Shown here: positions 23,728 through 32,888 of the stretch, piece after piece | Position numbering within the stretch: position 1 is the first letter of the stretch | Layout: every line of letters begins with the position of its first letter | Source of the DNA: Nocardia alni | GTDB taxonomy: Bacteria; Actinomycetota; Actinomycetes; Mycobacteriales; Mycobacteriaceae | Direction of reading: 5' to 3' | NCBI RefSeq assembly: GCF_019038435.1 | Contig: NZ_JAGPOX010000081.1 | Coordinates: forward strand, 1 to 42,060 | DNA length: 42,060 nucleotides | Made by a program: the position numbers and the translations under genes | The notes under the pieces: generated by a model | What the model was told of the DNA's origin: nothing | Databases searched by the model: none | Seen by the model: the letters and a program-made list of their open reading frames with translations, nothing else

Positions 23728-24085
23728 GGGGATCCGGGTTCGTCGATTGTCTTGCCAGCGCGATTACAGCTCGGCTCAACAGGCGGAGGCCGGGGGGATC
23801 ACGTCGGTCGTTCTCCACCAACAGACGGTGCTCGCGAGATTCGCCGACGCGGGTACCGCGGCGGTCTGAATCCCCGCCACGGAATGGGAGACCTTCCTCC
23901 GCATCGCTGCTCGCCGCCCGCATGCCACCCTCGCCGGGGTACCAATCATCAACGCACGTGCAGACGGCAGCGCACAGCTGGTCGCGCTCGACGGCACGGT
24001 CCTGGAGTTCACGCCAAATGAGTGGCATGCCTTCATCGTTGGCGTGAACAAGGGCGAATTCGACGAGTCGATTTTCGCCGCTTGA
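23726..24085 (+). pseudogene. DUF397-type regulator-partner gene with in-frame TGA
   Basis: The frame from ATG 23726 encodes 119 residues if the TGA at 23867-23869 is ignored. Before it: VVLHQQTVLARFADAG. After it: IPATEWETFLRIAARR and the DUF397 C-terminal signature VLEFTPNEWHAFIVGVNKG (EFD follows). DUF397 proteins are small partners of XRE-family regulators in actinomycetes. Two repeats of the TPxEWxxF motif are visible, so the whole seems to be one DUF397-like protein broken by the stop. Its XRE partner is also ruined (31601-32018). Confidence 0.65.
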
Positions 24086-24421
24086 GCGCCTATGCGGGGT
24101 GACCAGAGTGCCTCCGGTCACCCCACCAGGCGAGTTCTACGCCGCTGCAGCCCCCGAAGCCAACTTGTCAACAGCTGCGTCTGGTTCTCGACCTCTATTG
24201 TCCTGCGACAGTCGACCTTCCTCTTCGTCAGTGAATCTTGCTTATCGCTGTGTCGCTGTCAGTACGGTTTGCTCGGTAATCGATTGGGCGAGTAGGGATG
24301 TGAGCGCGTGACCTGTCCTAGCTCGATATCGATGAAGTGCCTGGCTGACCCGGCTGAAATCGTTACAAGGTCTCGCCGTCGGCCGTGTCCTCGCCTGCAT
24401 GGGCCCGCGTACGGTAGATGT
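24086..24421. other. Intergenic region upstream of the kinase-TPR operon
   Basis: No gene is apparent. TACGGT at 24410-24415 stands seven bases before ATG 24422, and no ribosome-binding site is present, so the operon could begin with a leaderless transcript. No strong -35 is visible. Confidence 0.35.
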
Positions 24422-27388
24422 ATGCAGACTCCGGGCGACGCGCTCGCGGACCTGTTTGTCAGTTCTAGCTCGGTGCTCAGCGCTTCTGGTCCGCTCGGGC
24501 AACTTGGCGATGACCTCGATATCCTAGAGATCAGGCGTGGCGGAATGGGCGAGGTCCTGATCTGCCGACCCCGCAATTCGGGTGAGGCGCTTGGGTCGGC
24601 TGGTGGGGCTGTCGCGTACAAGACCTTCCAGCGTCGGCTCTTCTTCAGGCCGCATATCCGGGCCGCCTTCCTGCGCGAGGTGCGCCTGTGGTCCCGGCTT
24701 ACAGGTGTTCCACATATCATGCCGGTGCTGGGCTTCGAAAACGTGGAGGGTCGCCCCTTCGTCATCATGCCGGCCATACTCGGTAACGTGCGCTCGCTGC
24801 GCGACGTAACAAGCGGGCCGACGCTGGATCCATGGTTCGCCACCTTGCTGGCCGCACAGATAGCGCTTGGCATGCACTTGGCGGGTGAACGGGTTGCCGG
24901 GCTGGTCCACGGCGATCTCAAGCCCGAGAACGTGCTGCTTGTCGGCAATATCGTCCACATCTCCGACTTCGGGCTGGCCCGCGCTGCGGGCGAGTCCCAC
25001 ACGCTGGCGGGTACTGCGGCCTATCAGTCGCCGGAACTGCAGGCCGATCCGTCTACAGCCAACGTGTCATCGGACGTCTACGCGTTCGGTGTTCTGTTTT
25101 GGGAGCTGTTGACCGGCGACCGCCCGCAGGACGGGGATCTGCGGGCGGAGCCGGATTCCGCCCTCGCCGCCCTCGCCTGTACCTGTCTGGCCGCCAACCC
25201 CTCGCAGCGCCCCTCGTTCGCGGAAATCTACTGCGCCATTTTGCGCACGGCCGGACGTCATATGCCCGGCCTCACCACACAGATCATGGACGCCACCGCA
25301 CGGCCTCGGCTCGTACTGGAGGCGTTGGCACCGCTTTTGGCCAAGTCGCGTCTGGAAAGCTTGCTCAATCTCGAGGAGTACGACCTGGCGATCGAGGAGG
25401 CTGACGCGCTGCCGGAGTTTCTGGTGACACCCGAGGTGCTCACACTCCGAGGGCAGGCGCTGTCGCTTGCCGGGCGGGACAAAGAAGCAATCGGGGACTT
25501 CGACCGTGCACTCGGCTGCAATCCCGACCGCGGAATCACCCTGTCTTGCCAGATCGCGAAGGGCCTGTCGCTGAAGCGTCTGGGTCGCTATGACGACGCG
25601 ATCGAGTTGCTGCGGCGCACGGTGGCCGACATGCCAGACGATCAAAGGGGGCCAGCGCTGATCAACCTGGCCACTGTGTACCTGGAGCGCGGCGATCACG
25701 GCAAAGCGCTACCGCTGCTCCTGTGGGCATGCAAACTTGCGCCGGACACCTGGCAGGTCTGGGGCAATCTCGGCCACGCGTACGAGGGAATCAGCGACTA
25801 TCACAAGGCGGAGACCGCCTACCAGCGGGCGGTCCAGCTGGCGCCACATGAGGCGCTTCCGGCTCTGCGTCTGGCCGCAGTCTGCATGGATCATCTCGAC
25901 CGGACGGAGGTCGCCTGGGCCGTTTTGGAGCAGTTGAGCCGACAGGGACACACGACGCCTGCCTGGGCGGCTCGTGTCTGGGCCTGCCTGCTGGTCGGTG
26001 GCCACTCCGCGGAAGAAGTGGACAAGTTTGCGGTTCGGGTATGCGAGCGATGGCCGGAAGGCGCCTCGGCCATCGCCGGCGAGGCCCACCGGCTCGCGGC
26101 GGGCATAGCGGCACCGAAGGTGCCACTGACCGCGCCGTCGATGGCACCGGTCGTCTCCCGGGATCCCAGGAACAGCTTCGCCGACATCCAGGCCAGCCTT
26201 CCACCCGGTTGGGAGATGACCCACCTCCGGGAGCGTGGGGAGCCCGGATGGAAGCCCAATCCGTTGAGCAACCCTGAGGGTGCTGCAGCCTATTCCGTCG
26301 CCCGCGACGGCGAGATGTTTCTTGGTGTGCGTGTCTATATGATGGGTGGGTTCCACTGTTTCGACTTCTTCGGCTCGCCGGAACAATCCGGCTACCTCGA
26401 CCGCCTCGTCGAGTCGTTGGCCACGGCGCGCAGCCTGATCGAGACCATGATGCCGACCTGCCGACGGCGTGAAATCCCGCCCTACTACCACCGGTGCCCG
26501 GCCTGCCGCGTGCTTGTCCTGACGGACCGCACCCCGGGGGTGATGCTGCGCTGCCGCAGCTGTGCCGAAAGCGCACCGACGAACCCGCTGCACGCACCCG
26601 AGTTCGATGACCTCGCCCGGAGAGCCGCCAACCGGCTCGGCCACGAGATCATCGACGTATCCGGGGCAGAGCAGTTGATGCTGGCCGAGGTACCGACTAG
26701 TCCCGCCGCGAAGCCGATGGCGGTCCTAGCCAGCTGGCTCGGGTTCGAACCGGTAGAGCTGAGCGCCTCGGCGCCGCGGGAACTGCTGATGATGGCCCGG
26801 TCGATGCAGATGCCGAACCTCGGAGAGCGGACCGTCGTGGCGTTCCGCAAGTTGGCTGGTCCCGGCGTCCTGACATACGATCACGGCCAGACTCCGGACC
26901 TTGAGGAATTGGAGTTCCTGGTGCGCGCGACGATCGGCCCGACCTGGTCCGTGTCCACCTGCTACGATCCGCGCGGCGAGAGCTTTCTTGAGATGGAGTT
27001 CGCGGGCCGCCATGACGATCTTCTCGCCGACCTACGCGCTCGGGTGGCATCGGATCCTCACGATCAGACTCTGCGGAAGTTATTGGCCTGGCACTGCCTG
27101 CGCCACGGACTGATGGACGACGCCCACGAGGCTGCCCGGGTGTGCATCGAGCGATGGCCCGAGGACGCCGAGTCGTGGCTGGTATGGGCTGAGGTACGGC
27201 GGGCCACGGGCGATCCTGCCGGTGGCATCGATGCGATCCAGCGGTCCTTGTCCGTCGACCCGGTCCAACCCCACGCGTTCGCGCTGCTCGCCCAGTGCCA
27301 TGCTGACCTCGGCGACGCCGGCGCGGCCGCCTCGGCAGCAACCCAAGCCTTCGGACTCGGTGGAGGTAACGCGCAATGGACGTCGTGA
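24422..27388 (+). CDS. Multidomain Ser/Thr kinase - TPR - zinc-ribbon - TPR protein
   Basis: The 988-residue protein opens with a Hanks-type kinase domain (about residues 33-290): short glycine loop RRGGMGEV, Lys67 in AYKTF, catalytic HGDLKPENVLL with Asp165, DFG at 182-184, and SPE at 203-205. A TPR array spans roughly residues 325-560 (for example RLGRYDDAIELLRRTV and ISDYHKAETAYQRAVQLAP). A central globular domain follows, then a zinc ribbon CPAC-x(~17)-CRSC near residues 690-715, and another TPR-like array from about 880 to the end. There is no transmembrane segment. The next gene overlaps it by 13 bp. It may phosphorylate partners held by the TPRs; the role is unknown. I chose ATG 24422; a GTG at 24308 is in frame but precedes shadow sequence. 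Confidence 0.85.
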   Translation: MQTPGDALADLFVSSSSVLSASGPLGQLGDDLDILEIRRGGMGEVLICRPRNSGEALGSAGGAVAYKTFQRRLFFRPHIRAAFLREVRLWSRLTGVPHIMPVLGFENVEGRPFVIMPAILGNVRSLRDVTSGPTLDPWFATLLAAQIALGMHLAGERVAGLVHGDLKPENVLLVGNIVHISDFGLARAAGESHTLAGTAAYQSPELQADPSTANVSSDVYAFGVLFWELLTGDRPQDGDLRAEPDSALAALACTCLAANPSQRPSFAEIYCAILRTAGRHMPGLTTQIMDATARPRLVLEALAPLLAKSRLESLLNLEEYDLAIEEADALPEFLVTPEVLTLRGQALSLAGRDKEAIGDFDRALGCNPDRGITLSCQIAKGLSLKRLGRYDDAIELLRRTVADMPDDQRGPALINLATVYLERGDHGKALPLLLWACKLAPDTWQVWGNLGHAYEGISDYHKAETAYQRAVQLAPHEALPALRLAAVCMDHLDRTEVAWAVLEQLSRQGHTTPAWAARVWACLLVGGHSAEEVDKFAVRVCERWPEGASAIAGEAHRLAAGIAAPKVPLTAPSMAPVVSRDPRNSFADIQASLPPGWEMTHLRERGEPGWKPNPLSNPEGAAAYSVARDGEMFLGVRVYMMGGFHCFDFFGSPEQSGYLDRLVESLATARSLIETMMPTCRRREIPPYYHRCPACRVLVLTDRTPGVMLRCRSCAESAPTNPLHAPEFDDLARRAANRLGHEIIDVSGAEQLMLAEVPTSPAAKPMAVLASWLGFEPVELSASAPRELLMMARSMQMPNLGERTVVAFRKLAGPGVLTYDHGQTPDLEELEFLVRATIGPTWSVSTCYDPRGESFLEMEFAGRHDDLLADLRARVASDPHDQTLRKLLAWHCLRHGLMDDAHEAARVCIERWPEDAESWLVWAEVRRATGDPAGGIDAIQRSLSVDPVQPHAFALLAQCHADLGDAGAAASAATQAFGLGGGNAQWTS

Positions 27389-28323
27389 TGCGTGCAGCGG
27401 TTAGCGCCGCCGGCTCCGCTCTGTCGAGGTACGCCGTACGCGCGGCCATGGGATCCCCCCGACGGCGTGCGCTCGATGGCGTCTACCGGCGCGCCATCGA
27501 GCGCACCGTGGAGAAGGTCTCGGCCGACGAGGAGATCACGGACCTGGACTTGGTGCACGCAGTGGGGCTGTTGGAAACGATGGTGAGTGCCGCCGCCGAG
27601 GAGGACCTGCCACTACTGGAGTCCGAGAAAACCGACGACGAGACGATGATGCGTCGGTGGCGGGAGATCGCCGAGGAGCAGGGACTCGACACCGAGACCT
27701 TCCCACTTCCGTTCGAGAAGCTTGTTGACCAGCTGCTGCGATGCATCGCCGACGAGGCGCTGCATACGGCCGTGGACGGCGACGGCAATAGGCTGTTTCC
27801 CGCGGTCGCCGCCGAACACCTTGTGGATCTACGCCGTAGCATGCGCACAATGGCCCGCACGATCGGACCGGACGGCCAGGTAGGGGCGGCGTTGCAGGCC
27901 GCGTACCGGGCATGCCAAGACCGCAACCGCGCACTGTTCACCCCCGACGTGCTGCTCGCGATACTGCACCTGCACGACAACTCGGTGACGGACTGCTTCG
28001 AAGCGGTGCAGTCAGGGCTGGCGCTCAGTATCGCCCATTCGTTGCGCCGCTTTCAGGACACCCCCGTCGCCGCATTCTGCCCGTTCGAATGGGTGGAACG
28101 GGCAGAAATGCGGCAGGCACAGATTCATGCGTGGGCACACAACGCGCCCGCAGTCAACGGCCCACTCCTACTGCTCGGCATTCTCGACACCCCCTCCACC
28201 ACACGAGACGCCTTGGCTAACAGGCTAGGCCAGGACATCGAGGTCCTGCGTTACGCCGCGACCAGCCGGATCGGCGCTACTGTCCAGCACCGGACTCCAG
28301 GAATCCTCTTCGAGGACACATGA
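27376..28323 (+). CDS. Protein with C-terminal Clp-N-like repeat domain
   Basis: The protein has 315 residues. Residues 1-150 are helical with no family I recognise (VYRRAIERTVEKVSADEEIT, then DGDGNRLFPAVAAEHLVDLR). Residues about 175-300 resemble the double Clp N-terminal repeat: LFTPDVLLAILHLHDNSV, FEAVQSGLALSIAHSL, QAQIHAWAHNAPAVNGPLLL and LLGILDTPSTTRDALANRLG. Clp-N domains bind substrates or adaptors for AAA+ unfoldases, but there is no ATPase here, so this could be a decoy or adaptor. It overlaps both neighbours (13 bp upstream, ATGA downstream), so the three genes form one translationally coupled unit. Confidence 0.72.
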   Translation: MDVVMRAAVSAAGSALSRYAVRAAMGSPRRRALDGVYRRAIERTVEKVSADEEITDLDLVHAVGLLETMVSAAAEEDLPLLESEKTDDETMMRRWREIAEEQGLDTETFPLPFEKLVDQLLRCIADEALHTAVDGDGNRLFPAVAAEHLVDLRRSMRTMARTIGPDGQVGAALQAAYRACQDRNRALFTPDVLLAILHLHDNSVTDCFEAVQSGLALSIAHSLRRFQDTPVAAFCPFEWVERAEMRQAQIHAWAHNAPAVNGPLLLLGILDTPSTTRDALANRLGQDIEVLRYAATSRIGATVQHRTPGILFEDT

Positions 28324-29591
28324 ATCTCGACGAGATCTGGCGCAGCATCGCCGCCGACAACGTGGAGGCCCGGGATTACCTGGTGCGCCACGAGCGGGAC
28401 CTGTTACCCGCCGAAGCCGCGCCGGTGGCCGCACAAGATCAGCCACCACTACTGGCCGCTGGGAACGGTGACGGGCCGCCCTTCGCCGTCGAGTTCGAGA
28501 TGGAGAATCTCCCTTCGCTGATCACCAACCTGGTAGACGAGCCGCACGAGCAAACTGATCTGTTTCGGATGCTCACGGATGTGCGTCCGCAGCAGTTCCG
28601 CCCGGCGCTCGTCCTATCACTCATGGAACTAGCCCTCCGCCTGGAACAGGACAACGACTTCGACATAGCGGTGTCCCACCTCGACGAGGCGCTCCACCAC
28701 AGTCACCAGCTCACCGGGCCGGACAGAAACAACATGATCGCTGGCTGCCTCTACCAACGCAGCCAGATATCACTCAAGATGAGCCGCTTCCAGGAAGCGC
28801 TGCACCAACTTCGTAAAGCGGCCGCACTCGCCATAGACGACACTGAGTTGGCTTTCACCTGCGGGCACGCGCGGTCGATCGTTCTTCACGCGGTCAGTCA
28901 GATCGCCGTACAGGAAGGGAACCGGACCGAGGCGGTGTCCTACCTCGCGGAGCGCGCCGACGTGCTGCAATCGCTGGCCCAGCACGACGCCGCCGAACTG
29001 CCGGACCTGGCAATAACATTGAACAACCTGGGTGCCCTACGTTTCGAGGACGACCACGCCGCAGGCCGGGCGACCGTCGCTAAGGCCATCGCGATCCGGA
29101 GGGACCTCGCGACGGCCGACGCGCGAACGCATCTGCCTGGGCTTGCGGCCGCACTCAACAACCTCGGGTTCCTGAGTCTGCGCATGCGAGACCTCGACAC
29201 AGCCCGGTCCAGCCTCACCGAGGCGGTCTCGATCCGCCGCGGCCTCGCCGACACAGAATTCGAAACCCACGGCCCCCCGCTACTGCGCTCGCTCAACAAC
29301 CTAGTGGTCGTGCTCCTAAACCAAGACTTGGCACAGCACGGCGATCTGCTTGAGGCCACCGCGGAAGCGCGCGCAGTGGCCGAGCGTCTCGCGGCTCACG
29401 ACCCGCGCAACACATCCGACGTTGCCATGACGCTGCTGCACTTCGCCGAGGCGCGCGTACGGGCCCACCGAGAACTTGAGGCGGCGCGGGCCGCCGTCAA
29501 CGCCCTCTTATCAACCTACCGCGCGCAGACGGCAGCAATGGGCCTGCACCAACAGGCCCGCGCCCTGCGACAGCGGCTGGCGGCCGACTGA
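28320..29591 (+). CDS. TPR-repeat protein, third gene of the kinase operon
   Basis: The protein has 423 residues. After an acidic N-terminus of about 90 residues come seven or so TPR-like helical pairs, including DNDFDIAVSHLDEALHHSH, MSRFQEALHQLRKAAALA and two near-identical copies of ITLNNLGALRF / AALNNLGFLSLRMRDLDTAR. This repeat style (NNLG, AIAIRRDLA) is that of kinesin-light-chain-like TPRs found with STAND and kinase signalling proteins. No enzyme motif is visible. ATG 28320 overlaps the preceding stop. Confidence 0.78.
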   Translation: MNLDEIWRSIAADNVEARDYLVRHERDLLPAEAAPVAAQDQPPLLAAGNGDGPPFAVEFEMENLPSLITNLVDEPHEQTDLFRMLTDVRPQQFRPALVLSLMELALRLEQDNDFDIAVSHLDEALHHSHQLTGPDRNNMIAGCLYQRSQISLKMSRFQEALHQLRKAAALAIDDTELAFTCGHARSIVLHAVSQIAVQEGNRTEAVSYLAERADVLQSLAQHDAAELPDLAITLNNLGALRFEDDHAAGRATVAKAIAIRRDLATADARTHLPGLAAALNNLGFLSLRMRDLDTARSSLTEAVSIRRGLADTEFETHGPPLLRSLNNLVVVLLNQDLAQHGDLLEATAEARAVAERLAAHDPRNTSDVAMTLLHFAEARVRAHRELEAARAAVNALLSTYRAQTAAMGLHQQARALRQRLAAD

Positions 29592-29898
29592 ACTGGCCCG
29601 AATCTCCCCTACCGCGATCGAGGCCGGAAAAAGGCTACGTCGGCAATGCCGCGAACGACACCCCACCGCGATCCGCAGCCGCCGCTTCGCGTCCTTGCTA
29701 TTCACCCCCGACCAGGCCGAAACCACGGCCAACTTGCGCTTCGACGCCGATGACGGCTGGATCCGTGTTCACGCCCGCTGGACCCGCATCACCGACGGGG
29801 ACCAGCCTCAGGCGGTCATCGACGTCACGCCACTGTCCGAGGTTCCGCCGAAGGCTGTGCGTACCTGCCGACTATGCCAAGACAGAGCAGGGAAATAG
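29592..29898 (+). other. Open frame after the TPR gene, possible gene remnant
   Basis: The frame stays open from inside the TPR gene and ends at 29898. Residues FTPDQAETTANLRFDADDGW, IRVHARWT and PQAVIDVTPL look like a beta-rich protein domain, and CRLCQ is near the end. No start codon follows the TPR stop, so it may start at ATG 29476 inside that gene or be a leftover fragment. I do not recognise the family. Confidence 0.3.
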
Positions 29899-29971
29899 AC
29901 GCCCACCCCGTGGGGGAGGTCCAGTGAGCATCGACGTCGAGAACCTGGCCTGACCGCGGTTAGTCAGTGGA

Positions 29972-30250
29972 TTACCTTGTCCCGGAAGTCGATTGCAGCC
30001 AGCGCATGATGTCGGCGGAGTGGTCGACGACCAGGAGATGCCCGGCGCCGGGAACGGTCGTTGTGTGAGAGTTCAGAAGCTGGTGCGCCAGTCGGTGCGC
30101 GCTGTCGAGGGGAACGTTCTAGTCCGCGTCATCGTGCCAGACATGGACGGGCACGGTGATCTCCGCGAGCTGAAAAGGAGCGAATACCACCTACATATCG
30201 GTCGTGACGCCGCGACTGGTGATGAGGGCGGGGTAATGCGGCTGCCGGAG
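29972..30250 (-). pseudogene. C-terminal remnant of an alpha/beta hydrolase
   Basis: The minus strand reads HYPALITSRGVTTDM, a TAG, VVFAPFQLAEITVPVHVWHD (DAD), another TAG, NVPLDSAHRLAHQLL, then VPGAGHLLVVDHSADIMRWL and a stop. The acid Asp in HDDAD and the His in GAGH are the usual hydrolase landmarks. Two in-frame stops and the missing N-terminal half show that it is dead. Confidence 0.75.
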
Positions 30251-30252
30251 AC

Positions 30253-31488
30253 TCACTTGCTATGCGGCGTATACAGCAGTCGGACGACGCGGTTGCCGCG
30301 CACGAGCGCGATCGAGGACAGCAGCGTGGTCTTGGCTTCGCGCATGCTCCAGATGGGTACTTGTCCGCCCTTCATCCAGGCGCCGAGTATGTCGGGGAGG
30401 GTGAAGGTGAGCCGGAAACCGGCGTTCTCGTCCAGCGGCAGGATTTCCCAGTCACTGCTGAGCGGTCGGTTGTCGTTGTGGTCGCGGGGATAGTCGAGAG
30501 TTACCCGTATGTCCGAGTTGCGTGGATTGGCGATGAACTCGGTGAACGCGGCGGGGTTGTCGATGAGCAGGATCAGGATGAACGGTGCCGGTGGGAACCC
30601 GAGAGCGACGTTGTCCATCATTACGTTTCCGAGCGTGGCGACGATGGTTGCCAGCTGGTGTGTCGGCAGCTCCTGTGCCGGTGCCAGAGTTTGGCGAGAC
30701 TGGTAGAGGTGCTCGTACTCGTCGTCCTGTTCGTCCGCGGACTTGGTCACGGGCAGCCCGGCTGCCTCTCTGTCCCGGAAGACGGCGAGCCCGAAGGTGG
30801 GGGAGGAAACGGTGGATTCGCGTAGCTGGTTGATTCGTTCGGCGAGGTCATAGAAATCTTGGTCTTCGACGTTGGTCGGCCAGGTGCCCAGGGCGTGGCG
30901 CAGTGCGTGCCGGACCTGTTGCGTCGGCACTGATGTCACGTTTGTTTGGGTGGCCAGGCCGACGATACGGACGGCGATATCGTCGGCCGTGGCGAGCAGC
31001 GGCTCGAAACCGGGGTTCGACAGGTCTATCAGCGAGATCTGTTGTGCCAGAGCGTATTCTTGCGCTGGCGGGGTGAAGCCTGAAGCGGAGAACAGGGCGT
31101 ATTGGTATTGGTAGCGTCGCATCGGGATGTGAGATCTCCCGGGCGTCAGTGTGGTGTAGTGCTCGTTGACGTCGCGGATGGTTCCGTACGCGTTTCGCAC
31201 GTACTCGACGCCGAGTGATTTCTTGCGGTGCTTGGCCTCGACGAACAGGCGAAGTGGCAGGGAAAACGGCAGCGGTAGATCCAGTTCGCCGAGCACGTCG
31301 ACCTGATGCAGGGTGCCGCGCCCGCGGACGTGCAGACCTTTGCCGTCTTCTTTCAGGGCCTCCCGGTCCTGGTCCGCGGTGACGAGCAGTCGGTACCCGT
31401 TGTCCTGCAGAAGCCGGGCAAGTAGTTCTTCGAGAATGTAGCCCCGCAGTTGCGCCACAGTGATCGGCACGATCTTCCCCTCAGCCAT
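30253..31488 (-). CDS. PD-(D/E)xK nuclease-like protein (Mrr-type fold)
   Basis: The protein has 411 residues. The N-terminal 110 residues match an Mrr-like endonuclease core: LRGYILEELLARLLQDNGY with the conserved helix-one Glu, Asp64 in HQVDVLGEL, and Glu84-Ala-Lys86 in LFVEAKHRK, followed by EYVRNAYGTIRDVN. The remaining 300 residues have no family that I recognise and could be a recognition or effector-binding part. Mrr-type nucleases cut modified or foreign DNA, so a defence role is plausible. It is transcribed alone, opposite to the kinase operon, starting at ATG 31488. There is no methyltransferase nearby. Confidence 0.75.
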   Translation of the reverse strand: MAEGKIVPITVAQLRGYILEELLARLLQDNGYRLLVTADQDREALKEDGKGLHVRGRGTLHQVDVLGELDLPLPFSLPLRLFVEAKHRKKSLGVEYVRNAYGTIRDVNEHYTTLTPGRSHIPMRRYQYQYALFSASGFTPPAQEYALAQQISLIDLSNPGFEPLLATADDIAVRIVGLATQTNVTSVPTQQVRHALRHALGTWPTNVEDQDFYDLAERINQLRESTVSSPTFGLAVFRDREAAGLPVTKSADEQDDEYEHLYQSRQTLAPAQELPTHQLATIVATLGNVMMDNVALGFPPAPFILILLIDNPAAFTEFIANPRNSDIRVTLDYPRDHNDNRPLSSDWEILPLDENAGFRLTFTLPDILGAWMKGGQVPIWSMREAKTTLLSSIALVRGNRVVRLLYTPHSK

Positions 31489-31600
31489 CGTCCATGCGAT
31501 ACCGAATGCTCGATTGATCTTGCCAGATCCGGTGTGTCGTTCACCAGAATGTTGTTCCGCCGCTGCCTGTGGGCCGTCTCAGCTCGGGCGGTTCTGCCAG
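31489..31600. other. Short spacer upstream of the nuclease-like gene
   Basis: It should contain the promoter of the nuclease-like gene; nothing else is clear. Confidence 0.3.
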
Positions 31601-32018
31601 CTACTCCTGTTCACAGTCGGTGTGGAAGTTAGCTAGATACCGTTCGACCCGGTCGAGCCACTCGTAGATGGATTCGATCTGCGGAGCGAGACCAGTGATT
31701 GTGCCCCTCACCGGACCACATCCGCCGTCACTGCGGGTGTGCGCGGGTCGGTCGGTCAGTGCAGTGACCGATGATCGGCACGTAATCGCCGTCGGATATG
31801 CGGTCGAGACTGTCGTGAGGCCAGCCCAGTGCCACGGACGACTGCCAGAGTGGTCCGGCTGGCTTGTGGCGCGGGCTGTTGTGTATGAGGTTGTTACGGA
31901 TGGTCATGGGCGCACGGTGTGAACCGTGAACCGTGGACGAGGTCGGTCTGAGTCATCTCCCGGTCGGTCATGCGCGCCCGGACCGCGGCGGTGACTGCTG
32001 CCCGGTTTTCGGCATCAC
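31601..32018 (-). pseudogene. Frameshifted XRE-family regulator
   Basis: A good ribosome-binding site (GAAGGAGG) precedes GTG 32018. The minus strand then reads, across frames, AVTAAVRARMTDREMTQTDL, MTIRNNLIHNSPRHKPAGPL, WQSSVALGWPHDSLDRISDG, DYVPIIG, and finally APQIESIYEWLDRVERYLAN before TAG at 31603-31601. This is the pattern of an actinobacterial XRE helix-turn-helix protein with its downstream tail, broken by at least two frameshifts. Confidence 0.65.
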
Positions 32019-32189
32019 AGCCTCCTTCGATCAGAGAATGTGTAGCCGATTATTAGCGCTTGTACCTGCGGCGGAGACCATTAGCGTGCACACTTGCCGC
32101 AGGTGTCGTGTGTCGGGCGATTGTGCGCCGGGCAGAACAATCGACGAGGCGGAACGCAGTCTCAATCAACCGCAGCCTTCGAAGCAGCT
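32019..32189. other. Short non-coding stretch
   Basis: No gene or palindrome seen between the ruined XRE gene and the excisionase-like gene. Confidence 0.3.
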
Positions 32190-32444
32190 TCAGCTCGGGG
32201 TTGTGAGTTGCTCGATATACTTGTTGATCTGAGAATCAGTAATCATACGCCGCCCGCCTATGCGGATGCTCTTGAGGTCGCCGGATCTGATCAACTCGTA
32301 AACAGTTGTCCGGCTTACCCGCAACCGTGTCGCTGTCTCGACAATCGTGTTGATCTGATGAGGCTCTTCGTGTCTCCTCTCTGTCGACCCTACCGTCTGC
32401 ACCCTCCTCGCGTCGTCGATCATTCGGTCAACGACGGCGGTCAT
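32190..32444 (-). CDS. Excisionase-type helix-turn-helix protein
   Basis: The 84-residue protein starts at ATG 32444 with AAGGAG upstream. Its C-terminal half is the MerR-like excisionase fold: TIVETATRLRVSRTTVYELI, RSGDLKSIRIGGRRMITDSQ and the final IDxYIxxL-type helix. Such proteins (Xis, AlpA, HTH_17) direct excision of integrated elements or act as small repressors. A longer in-frame reading back to 32681 exists but lacks a start signal. This is the only intact recombination-related gene in the element and may now lack a partner. Confidence 0.75.
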   Translation of the reverse strand: MTAVVDRMIDDARRVQTVGSTERRHEEPHQINTIVETATRLRVSRTTVYELIRSGDLKSIRIGGRRMITDSQINKYIEQLTTPS

Positions 32445-32888
32445 TGCAACCAGCTCCTTACGAAGCGCAAGCAGCTGGATGTGAATCTCAGCCACGAGAG
32501 GAGATTCGTAGCGGACTCTGGGACCGGATGCCCTGGGTCTGGGAAGATGTATCCCGCTCGACTTACGGAAGTTGACTGTTTTCCCTCGATGCCCTCCCTG
32601 AACGGTCGAACACGCGTGCACAAAAGTTGATGCTGACGGTGACCGCGACGACGAGTACGGACCAGTAGAAGATGTGCGCACGCCGATTCGGTGGCGCGGG
32701 CGCGGCCGGGACCTGGGCGGTGGTTATCGGCGAAGGAGGGTGTGCACGTGGGTGTGGTCGGTTGCATGGTTGTCCTCGATGAGGTGGTGGTGGGGTGTGG
32801 ACGACCGACGTCGACCATTGATTGCTGATAGGTAGCTATAGGTAGAAGATTCTTTTAGAGTTCTGGCGTGTCGATGCGCCGGGAGGGG
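32445..32888. other. Gene-poor stretch with a possible membrane-protein remnant
   Basis: On the minus strand, bases 32690-32563 read RRAHIFYWSVLVVAVTVSIN then FCARVFDRSG and a TAA. The hydrophobic run resembles the first helix of DUF2637-type (Spd-like) proteins of actinomycete integrative elements, but no start codon precedes it in frame. The rest shows no gene. Confidence 0.3.
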
